Positions 20,832 to 30,176 of a DNA stretch of 64,000 bases are shown piece after piece; position 1 is the first letter of the stretch; each line of letters starts with the position of its first letter. The notes below the pieces were generated by a model, which saw only the letters and a program-made list of their open reading frames with translations, searched no databases and was not told where the DNA came from. Origin of the DNA: Poa pratensis (lineage: Eukaryota > Streptophyta > Magnoliopsida > Poales > Poaceae); the NCBI GenBank assembly GCA_947311845.1, contig CAMZMU010000062.1:51829365-51893364 (forward strand), in the 5' to 3' direction. The translations under genes were made by a program, and so were the position numbers.

Positions 20832-22264
20832 ATTTTGTGTCGATTTGTGATACTTCAATATACTTATAATAGGAGTTGACCTCACAACCCTTGGGTTGTC
20901 TTGACTCTTGACACACCTCAGCCTACCGGCCCCGGTAATACGGGAAATTCCGACGAGTATTTTTAAGCACCTATCGCCCAGGAATATTTTTACGGGCTAT
21001 TTCCCACAAAGGATGAATATGAGCCAAGCGACAGCTAGTCTTTTTGTCACTTCAGAGTTGAGAGTGGTAGCTTGGTAGTTTTGAACCGATTTTCTCCCTT
21101 TTTTGTTTCCAAGATGATTTGTTTCTCGTCCTCCTCAATCGTTTCGTGTCTGTCAGTTTAAAAGAATCCCTTCCAGTCGTTACCTGTGTGTGAAGAGACT
21201 TGCTCAAGCGACATGGAGAACTTATTCCTCTTCCTCCTCCTCCACTGGTCGACCGTATCTCTTCGGTGATTTGCTCAAGTGATGACAGATTAAATAAGGA
21301 ATCCTTCTCCTCGCGATTAGCCAGTCAACCATCCATTCAGCAGCAACACATTGTACTAGCTGTTTTGTAAAGAAGAAACAACGAAGTAAGAAAGTCTTTC
21401 TTTCCATGCATTTGTGCTGATTAGTTAGGGAATCAGGATCATGCAGACCTAACTAAAGCCATCGTCACTGGGGGTGGCCAGGTAGCTATTGTGCACTACC
21501 ACTGGCCATCGTCCAGAAAAGGAAGGCGAACGCAGCATCCAATAATAGGAGTATAGTATTTCCTGTCCTCCGAAATGGAGATTATGCACTGTCGATCTTT
21601 TAGTACTATATTACTTTGTTATTTTAGTACTATATTACTTTGTCATTTTCATGCTTTTTGATTCATCACGCATGCCCTCTGCGTCACACAACAGAGAAAT
21701 ATACCAGAATGAAAACATAACCAGAAGAAAACAGCGAGCTCGAGACTCCAACAGGTCACCTAGCATAAACCGATAAACAAGGAGCGAAAGCAATGTGATT
21801 CTGTACCATGCCTGGTGGTGCGCTAAGAAACGCAACACACGTGCCTTGCCATCTCGACGAGTCACTAGCAATAATAACCATACGCATCACGCGGCCACGA
21901 GTGAGAGTATCCTATATATCTTTCACCATCATCGAGCTCGTCTGCTAGCTTGGTCGGTGTCACCCAAGCAGCTAAACAAAAGAACACCTTGCGATCTCGT
22001 GGCGTAGGCTGCCGATCCCGGACGTCGTCCGACGCTGACTCCACTAGGTATTATCAGAGCAATCACTGTCCAGCACGTCGCGTGGGAGAGCACTTGGGGT
22101 TGGGGCCGGGTGTTCTCTGATGGGAAATGACAAGCAGAACAGCCATCAGGGCAGGTGAGGCAATAGTTTTCAGGTGCCGTCATCGGAGTCAGACAGACAC
22201 ACCCAACTGACGGCGTCGTGTCATCCTCCAGCGAGTGGATCAGGCCTGCGGCCTCTTCGTTGTG
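20832..22264. other. Intergenic stretch without recognised gene
   Basis: No supported coding or repeat feature. The last ~100 bp form the promoter of the HAD hydrolase gene. Open frames are short and unrelated to known motifs. Confidence 0.45.
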
Positions 22265-22272
22265 TATAAATA
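22265..22272 (+). promoter_or_regulatory. TATA box of the HAD hydrolase gene
   Basis: TATAAATA followed by a GC-rich start region predicts transcription from ~22295. This leaves a ~600-nt leader before the ATG at 22890, probably with a 5'-UTR intron. A short upstream ATG frame (22292) lies in the leader. Confidence 0.6.
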
Positions 22273-22889
22273 GAGGAGCCTGGCTCGGCGAAATGGCATC
22301 GACCTATACCTGCACGGCGTTGTGTTTCTGTTCATCATCTACGTACTTAGCTACATGTTCAGCTTTGAATCGTTTGGATACTTCTGGTGTGTTGATGTTT
22401 CCGTCTCGATCGTCGTCTGTTTCTTTTCTCAGAATTGTTTGGTCACTGCTCTGCTGATGCTAGTCCCTCAAATTTGTTTCTGTTATTTCGTTTGAGTTTC
22501 TAGCACGCACGAGCCTCTATGGTCTCTCGACTGCTCAAAACAAATGAAACATAACATGTTTTTCCAATAAAGGGCGAAGAAACAGACATGTTTGATTGCT
22601 GAGAACATTTCTGGCGAGAACAAACATGTTCAAAAGAAAGTAGAAGTTCAAAGTTTATGAGCCCTTAGTAACTCTTGGTATGTTCGTTGGTATGCTGAGT
22701 TTTTTTTTTTTTTCATTGAAATTTGGCGATGTTTTATACCATGATCCCCTACCTAATCGCTCAACTCTCAAGTTCCTAGTCTCTGTATGGATAAATTCTG
22801 TCCTTGTGTGAAGTTTCCGAAGGTTCTAACATAGTTTTGCTTACGATGTTTTTTTCCAGTGGTTTCCAGACACTAGCTAGCCTGTGAAG

Positions 22890-25800
22890 ATGGAATCCTA
22901 CAGGAATGGGGCCAAATTCGATTGCTTGCTGTTCGGTAGGTCTACATGACAGTTTTTCCATTATATTATATTTTGAAGAACAGGGAATTCAGCCAGAACA
23001 GTTTTTCTGGAATCTTCTTTGATTATTTCCTGAAATGTTTCAGACATGGATGACACCCTCTACCCACTGAGCTTAGGAATCAACCTAGCCTGCCGCAAGA
23101 ACATAATACGTGAGTAACATTTGCACTTGGTCTAGTTTTTTTTTTTTTTTGGAAGCGTCACCGGGAGGAGCACAAGGCTCCCACCTGAATCTTCCATTTA
23201 TCAGCAGAAATCAGAGGGGGAGACATCACCCGACGCTTGGTCTAGTTTTCATGCTGCGAAAATTATTTATTCATACAACTTGTGTCACCAAATTGCAGAC
23301 TACATGCTGAACAAGCTTCAGATCGATGAGAGCCTCGTTCCCAAGATGTGCCTAGATTTGTACAGGGAATATGGTACTACAATGGCCGGTCTGAAGGTAT
23401 GTCCCAGCACTCGTTAACTTCATAGTCTTTGACCAGTAATTTGTGGTTCTTATATTTTGCATCCACTATGTTTCTGCAGTAGCTTTATATTTGTATCCCT
23501 AGATGCTATATTATGATCAATAAAATTTTCTCTTTATCGGAAAAAATGTTTCTGTTATAGGTTTTGGGCTACGACTTCGACTGCGATGAATTCCACTCTT
23601 GTGTGCATGGTGCATTGCCGTATCCACAGAGGTAAATGGGATGCCCCCAAGGGGCTCCCTCAGCGATTAGCGCACGTCGGCCGTCGGATCCAGCAGTCAC
23701 CGCGTCATCTGAGCCGTGCGTTTGTTGGTAGAATTTCACTTCTGGAGCGCCGTCGTGGTGTGTGTTTGAGGGGTCACTGACTGTGGGGCCAAAGCATCGC
23801 CGGTCCCTCGCCGGTCCCGCTCCACAGGGGCACACCGCGTCGTGCCCTCGGTGCGCGTCTCCTTCCCTAATCCGCTCCTGCGCGGCCATTTTTCAAAAAA
23901 CCGCCCGCAAAGGACCGTTTTGCAAATCTAGAAAACGACAGGGGCGTCCGTGCAAAAACGCCAGCACAACCCCCATCTCCTCTTCCTCTCTCTCCCGCCC
24001 GCGGTGGCGCCGCCGCTGCCGACGCGACTCGCCGCCGTCCCACGCCGCCCCAGACGAATCGACGAGCACCAGAACGACCGACTCAATCTCCTCCACCTCC
24101 TCGCCAAGTAGCGCGTGACGGGATGCCCCGAGCTCGCTGTGCGGGGTCGTCTTCCTCGTGGCCGGCCGCCGCCTCGCCACGCCCGATTCGCGCTGCCCCG
24201 ACCTCCTCCGGCTTCCCCGACCCTCCCATCGACTTCGTGGTGAGCCGCCGGTCCCGTAGGACCTTCTCCTCATCCTCCCCGTGCCCTGGTTCGTCGCCTT
24301 GGTCGCCGCCGTCCGCCGCCGCCTGGGAGCGTCGCCGGAGCTCCTCCGGCGACCAAACGGTCCCCAGCGCCGCCCCTCCAGCTCCCCAACGCGTCCTCCG
24401 TCGGATCCGCGCGATGCTGGCCCGGCGCGCGCAGGCGCGCGCGAGCGCGCCAGAGCGGCCGCGGCCGCGTCCATCGCCGGCGGTGACGTCACGCGGTGAC
24501 GTCACCGTGGGTCCGCCTGTCAGATCTCCCATATTTTTAAAATAATTGCAGAAAATGCTGAAAATTGAGAAAATCATATCTTTTAATCCGTAACTCAGAA
24601 AAATACAAGAAGTATACCAAAATTTGCAGAAAAATCGAGCCTTTACAACTAACACATTTCCATGCACGATTAAACAACTGTAAATAATTTTACTTACAAG
24701 AACTAATTAGACCTTTTTATTTCAAAACTTACATTTTATGAACCTTCTACAAAAACATTTCAACAAATAGCCATTCCAAATAACTTTCCAAAATTATTTC
24801 AAAACTTACATTTTACACAGCATTTGAATTTTACAACTTTCTTTCTAACTGAAATAAAAAACACAAAAAAATAATATCAATAACTCCATGCAAAATATAT
24901 CAGAATGACCAAAAAAAAATTACCCCAAAATGAAACACTGCCTATTTATGTCATATGACCAAAAATATAATTTCAAACCTTCAAATTCCTGACAAACATG
25001 CCAACACACAATATTTTTTAATTCCAATAGATTCGAATCCGAAAAACTTTCCAATGTGACCATTTCGAAATTAAGATTCTTAACACCGCGTTATTTCCAA
25101 ATACGGGAAAAAAAATGACTACAAGAATAAACAACGCCTTTTGATGTCATATGACCAAAATTAAAATACGAGAATTTAATTTTCGAATGCCTTTCAAAAC
25201 CAAGCATTCAGTAAACAAAAGAAATAATTTAAAAAAAACTTCCCAATTTTAACAAATTCTAAAATTTAAACAACTCATAACTGCAGGCTTTTCCCCAAAA
25301 AAAAATTTAATCACATTCAAAATATTTGTTATAGCGTTTTGCAAACTGAAAACCAGTGTCAACGGCGGGTGGCGCGCGGCAAGCCGCGCCAGGGAATCTA
25401 CAAAAAACAAGCATTCATTTCAATTTCGTGATTTTCTGGTTCCTTTACGGTGTCATTCAAGTTCTGTGGGGATATCTGAGTTCCAACCAGCCTTCTTATC
25501 TACAAAAATGCTGGCATTTGTGTCATCTGTTTCGTGTGCTTTTCACAGCATAGTTCGGTTCATTCATCAACAGAGTACTAACGAAGAACATGCTAGATAA
25601 TATTTATCTTTCTATCAATGATTCTTTATAGCAGTAATTTGTGAACCCAGACCAATGCACTAATGTTATATTGGTTAAGTACATTTATTCAATTGCATAA
25701 GCTATATACAAAGAGAAGTTCATAGATGTTTTGTGCTACCGATCAGAAACTAAAAATAACCCATCCAATTCAAGGATCAACTTTCTCACGGGAACACGAC

Positions 25801-28671
25801 ATCGGAAACACGGGAACACGGCATCGGAACACGGTAACACAGGAACACGGCATCGGAAACACGGGAACACGACATCGGAAACACGGGACACACGACATCG
25901 GAAACACGAGGACACGGGAAACATGGGAACACGGGAACACGACATCAGGAACACGGGAACACGGCATCGTAAACACGGTAACACGGGAACACAACATCGG
26001 AAACACGGGAACACGACATCGGAAACACGGGAACACGACATCAGAAACACGGGAACACGGGAACACGAGAAAACGAAATCGGAAACACGGGGACACGGCA
26101 TCGGAAACACGGAAACACGGGAACACGGCATCGGAAACACGGGCACATGGCATCGGAAACACGAGAACACGGGAACACGGCATCGGAAACACGGGCACAC
26201 GGCATCGGAAACACGGCATCGGAAACACGGGGACACGGCATCGGAAACACGGGGACACGGGAACACGGGAACACGGGAAACACGGGAACACGGCATCGGA
26301 AACACGGGAACACGGGAACACGGGAGCACGTGAACACGGCATCGGAAACACGGCATCGGAAACACGGGACCACGCATCGGAAACTCGGGAACACGACATC
26401 GGAAACACGGGAACACGACATCGGAAACACGAGAACACAGGAAACATGGGAACATGGGAACACGACATCGGAAACACGGGAACACGGCATCGGAAACACG
26501 GTAACACGGGAACACGGCATCGGAAACATGGGAACACGGGAACACACCATCGGAAACACGGGAACACGACATCGGAAACACAGGAACACGACATCGGAAA
26601 CACGGGAACACGGGAACACGAAATCGGAAACACGGGGACACGGCATCGGAAACACGGAAACACGGGAACACGGCATCGGAAACACGGGAACACGGGAACA
26701 CGGCATCGGAAACACGGAAACACGACATCGGGAACACGGGAACACGGGAGCACGGGAACACGACATCGGAAACCGGCATCGGAAACACGGGCACACGGCA
26801 TCGGAAACACGAGAACACGGGAACACGGCATCGGAAACACGGGAACACGGCATCGGAAACACGGGAACACGGGAACATGGGAACACGGCATCGGAAACAC
26901 GGGAACACGGCATCGGAAACACGGGGACACGGGAACACGGGAACACGGGAAACACGGGAACACGGCATCGGAAACACGGGGACACGGGAAGACGGGAGCA
27001 CGTGAACACGGCATCGGAAACACGGGAACACGGCATCGGAAACACGGGAACACGACATCGGAAACACGGGAACACGACATCGGAAACACGAGAACACAGG
27101 AAACATGGGAACACGACATCGGAAACACGGGAACACGGCATCGGAAACACGGTAACACGGGAACACGGAACCGGAAACATGGGAACACGGGAACACACCA
27201 TCGGAAACACGGGAACACGACATCGGAAACACAGGAACACGACATCGGAAACACGGGAACACGAAATCGGAAACACGGGGACACGGCATCGGAAACACGG
27301 AAACACGGGAACACGGCATCGGAAACACGGGAACACGGCATCGGAAACACGGGAACACGACATCGGGAACACGGGAACACGGGAACACGACATCGGGAAC
27401 ACGGGAACACGGGAACACGACATCGGGAACACGGGAACACGGCATCGGAAACACGGGAACACGCATCGGAAACACGGGAACACGACATCGGAAACACGGG
27501 AACACGACATCGGAAACACGGGAACATGACATCGAAAACACGGGAACACGGGAGCACGGAAACACGACATTACGATAAAAAAAGATAGGTAATTGGGACA
27601 AAATAGATAACTATATTATGAACGTTACGATAAAAAAAATAGGTAATTGGGACAAAATAGATAACTATATTATGAACGTTTGGTCGCTGCCTACTTAGTT
27701 GTTGTAGTGTCAAAACATGCTGTTGTTTTTACATACATGTGAATATATTAGTGTCCCAAAATGTAAGACATGTTGCAGCAGGAACGTTGTTAATAGTGTT
27801 TATCATAGCGTTTTGCACACTGAATATCAGTGTCATCGGCGGGTGGCGCGCGGCAACGCCGCGCCGGGGGATCTAGTGAGAAGCTGAAGCCTGACCCTGT
27901 TCTTAGGCACCTACTGCTCTCACTGCCACAGAGAAAACTAGTAAGCCCTTCGCATGCTCCTAAGTAAATCTCTGATGCTTTAGTTGTTGCTTTTAATATT
28001 TAAAAAATGCTTCAACGGTTATAATTTGTGCTGCTCCACTGCAGATATTCACCAACTCCGACGAAGCTCACGCGGCAACGGTCCTGGAGAAGATGGGGCT
28101 GGAGGGCTGCTTCGAGGGAATCATATGCTTCGAGACCCTGAACCGGCCGGCACCTGACAGCTCAACTTCTGACAAGAGGATCCTGTGCAAGCCGTCTCTG
28201 GAATCCATGGAAACCGTCGTGGAGATCGCCAAACTCGACCCCAAGAAGACAGTAAGCCTCTGAACCATGCAAAATTTTGGTGATGGTCATCATGTAGTAC
28301 AGTAGTAGTAGTAGTAAGCCGGTAGCTGACAGGACGCCCTTGTTTGGCAGGTGTTCTTCGACGATAGCCCACGCAACATTGCTACGGGAAAAGCGGCGGG
28401 CTTCCACACCGTCATCGTAAGCTCTCACTGCATTAATCCCCACATCAATGGATTACTTCTCAATAAGTAACAACAGAATTAATATACACGCTCTGAAACG
28501 ATGATGCAGGTAGGGAGCTCGGTGCTGGTTCCAGGGGCGGACGTGGCGCTGGAGAGCATCCACAACATCACGGAGGCGCTGCCAGAGCTGTGGGAGGCGC
28601 TCGGCGATCACGTCGAGGCCATCGTGGACATCCGTTCCGCCGCCGTTCCGGAGACCACGGTGCTTGCATGA
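22890..28671 (+). CDS. HAD-superfamily hydrolase, SDT1/pyrimidine 5'-nucleotidase-like, with Helitron-split exon
   Basis: Exons 22890-22935, 23044-23109, 23299-23396, 23561-23631, 27877-27940, 28045-28251, 28351-28416 and 28510-28671 join in frame to 259 aa. HAD motifs are intact: DMDDT (Asp16, Asp18), IFTNSD (Thr118), CKPS (Lys164) and FFDDS (Asp188, Asp189). Plant relatives are annotated as suppressor of disruption of TFIIS-like or pyrimidine 5'-nucleotidases (phosphatases on small phosphorylated substrates). Relatives have an uninterrupted region like LPYEKLKPDP where this locus has intron 4, which is exactly a Helitron (23623-27876). Use of GT at 23632 and AG at 27875-27876 keeps the frame but adds Pro-Gln-Ser after Tyr. 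A poly(A) signal AATAAA is at 28730. The gene may be functional if that splice occurs; otherwise it is truncated. Confidence 0.9.
23126..23249 (-). mobile_element. 96-bp truncated LINE-like insertion in intron 2, 14-bp TSD
   Basis: CTTGGTCTAGTTTT at 23126-23139 and 23236-23249 flanks a segment that begins with a T run, i.e. a minus-strand poly(A) tail. It continues with GGAGGAGCACAAGGCTCCC, like a LINE 3' end. It lies wholly inside intron 2 of the HAD gene. Confidence 0.7.
23640..24530. other. GC-rich gene-like segment inside the Helitron
   Basis: High GC, CT-rich stretches, and TGACGTCACCGTGGGTCCGC/CTGTCAG near 24490 resemble a promoter or first-exon region of a grass gene, as often captured by Helitrons. 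Overlapping open frames exist on both strands, so none can be trusted. The source gene is not recognised. Confidence 0.35.
25320..25401 (+). other. Internal Helitron-like 3' terminus
   Basis: This 82-bp block is about 85% identical by eye to the true 3' end (27795-27876): ATAGCGTTTTGCAAACTGAA, then GGCGGGTGGCGCGCGGCAAG, a hairpin and AGGGAATCTA. The final CTAG-T is degraded to CTAC. It looks like an older terminator that was bypassed, or the end of a nested relative. Confidence 0.7.
25789..27566. repeat. 22-bp minisatellite, about 1.8 kb
   Basis: Built from two modules, GGAACACGG (9 bp) and CATCGGAAACACG (13 bp), giving the core unit ACGGGAACACGGCATCGGAA + AC. The 9-bp module is often repeated; GACATCGG and GGCATCGG variants alternate. 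There are roughly 70-80 units. Because 22 is not a multiple of 3 and the unit has no stop on either strand, frames of 460-620 codons appear on both strands. These are not evidence of a protein. Confidence 0.95.
27570..27679. repeat. 55-bp tandem duplication
   Basis: TTACGATAAAAAAA...GGTAATTGGGACAAAATAG and ATAACTATATTATGAACG occur twice in a row, immediately after the minisatellite, differing by one or two bases. Confidence 0.85.
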
Positions 28672-29276
28672 ACAGTCGGCGCTGCACGCCACATGATACT
28701 ATGTCTCGTCCACCTTGATGACTGTTAATAATAAACAGAAACAAGGGGGAGACGAACAGCTGAATCAAGAAATAGCCCGTACGTGCGTGGGTGTAGTCGA
28801 TCATGATCCAGGGTGATGAATGTGTACGTGGTATATATGTGCATGTGTAGTGATATGATTCCATCGAAACACCGTAATAATAAGCACCTAAATCCGTAAC
28901 GACTCATTCAGATAGAAGCCATGAAAATTACAAGGGGAAAGCCATGAATTTTGTGTATGTTAGATAGCAAAAATAAAACAAAATGTAACGCCAGGATCTC
29001 GATCTATAGATGGCGGCTCTGAACAGAGCTTCGCTGTTGAGCAGCGGAGGCGCCGGCGGCCACAGCTTCTCGTTCGTAGATCAGACTCCGGCGGCGGCAA
29101 ACGGTGACGAGGAATTTCTAAGTCGAATGGCCAAATTTGCAAGACCACCTCTTGTTGGGCTCGAACAGCCCGGAAAAGCCTAACAGATTTCGGGAGTTTA
29201 GGCCCATCTCTTGTTCTCCTCGTATCGCACGCGACCCCACATTCGTTTTCTAACCCTAAAAAAAAGATTTTCTTGT
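28672..29276. other. 3' UTR of the HAD gene and short intergenic spacer
   Basis: Contains AATAAA at 28730 and AT-rich DNA. The segment at 29010-29110 is GC-rich but shows no family motif. The last bases form the promoter of the LTV1 locus. Confidence 0.45.
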
Positions 29277-29284
29277 TATAAATA
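29277..29284 (+). promoter_or_regulatory. TATA box of the LTV1 locus
   Basis: TATAAATA about 100 bp upstream of ATG 29382; leader of roughly 70 nt expected. Confidence 0.5.
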
Positions 29285-29381
29285 ACCACCTCCCGCATAG
29301 ATCCATGCCTCAAAAAAGGGAATAAACCCCAGATAGATCGGAAATCCCACACCCGCCACAGCCTCCTCCGCCCCATCCGCC

Positions 29382-30176
29382 ATGGGGAAGAGCCGCAGCC
29401 GCAAGCCCCGCAACTCCGCCACCTTCCGCCTCTGCCCGCGACCCGGCGCCGCCGACGCCTCCGATCGCGTCCTCGTCCGCGTCGACGGCAACCCCTACTA
29501 CCTCCCCGGCTTCGCCGAGGGCGAGGACGAAGGCTACGACGGCGCCTTCCCCTCCGGCTACGAAGGCCAACACTCGTACTCCTCCTCCGGCACCGGCACC
29601 GACGGCCTCCCCGAGCACGTCCGCCGCGAGATCCTCGAGCTCGGCCTCCCCGACGACGGCTACAACTACCTCACCCACATCCGCGAGTTCCGCCCCTCGT
29701 TCTCCTCCACCGGAGGCGGCGGCTCCTCCGCCGCATTCATCCCCAGCCGCCGCACCCCGCGCCGTGGCCTCCCATTGAGCGTCAAAGTATGCCCTGTTCA
29801 CCACAACCCGCCCGCCGCATAATCTCATCCGTTAGAGGTTTTTTTTTAAATTCCCCCGCTACTATGCTGTGCAGGCTTACGATGCGCGTTCTGTCGAGGT
29901 TGGTACTGACAATGTCACCGCGGCGGCAGTGGTGACGACAATCGAGGAGGCTGTCGATCCAGATGTCACCAAGCTGCTGGAGGAAGAGGAAGATGTGCCA
30001 CAGGGGCTTCGGAGGATGAGGAATCGGAGGATGATGAGGTTCTGGAGGAGGAGGAGGAGGAATTGGAGGAGGACTTCGTTATCATTGCAAGTCAGGCCGA
30101 GGAAGAAGAGCAGGTTGATCTGGAGGACGATTGGTTTATCCTTGGCGAGGAAGAGAAGATGCCTACGAAAGAAATG
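29382..30176 (+). pseudogene. LTV1: LTV1-like ribosome biogenesis factor, 5' exons, frameshifted
   Basis: Exon 1 (29382-29786, 135 codons) and exon 2 (29875-30176) encode the N-terminus of an LTV1 homologue, the 40S assembly factor. Evidence: MGKSRSRKPRNSATFRLCPR, DRVLVRVDGNPYYLPGF, and the signature LPEHVRREILELGLPDDGYN. In exon 2 the frame fails at a run of four G's (30003-30006). After it, the neighbouring frame reads an acidic tract ASEDEESEDDEVLEE then EEDFVIIASQAEEEE, as expected for LTV1, so one base appears lost. Donor GTGAGC follows at 30177. Later exons are not clearly visible; a possible remnant FDDDPIMSSSSDEDEM begins at ~31765 after an AG, in a compatible phase. I call it a pseudogene, unless the missing G is a sequence error. 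Confidence 0.75.

Larger units (their letters stand above)
23623..27876 (+). mobile_element. Helitron inserted in the HAD hydrolase exon
   Basis: The element starts TCCACAGAGG directly after host ...CCGTA and ends GGGGGATCTAG directly before host TGAGAAG. A 5' TC, a 3' CTAG, insertion between A and T, no target duplication, and a GC-rich hairpin (27845-27865) just before the end are the Helitron hallmarks. Removing it restores an uninterrupted codon TAT and a family-like sequence. No Rep/helicase gene is present, so it is non-autonomous. Contents: a GC-rich gene-like segment (23640-24530), an AT-rich block (24530-25320), an internal Helitron-like 3' end (25320-25401), unassigned DNA, a 22-bp minisatellite (25789-27566) and a 55-bp duplication. 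Confidence 0.88.

Noticed and set aside
23893..24667. Overlapping 195-200-codon frames in the Helitron
   Set aside because: High GC opens several frames on both strands; Arg/Ser/Pro-rich residues without motifs.
25789..27566. CRISPR-like array
   Set aside because: Repeats are directly tandem with no unique spacers, and the context is plant nuclear DNA inside a Helitron.
25726..27601. Reading frames of 460-620 codons on both strands
   Set aside because: They are a by-product of the stop-free 22-bp minisatellite; five overlapping long frames cannot all be genes and none has a domain.
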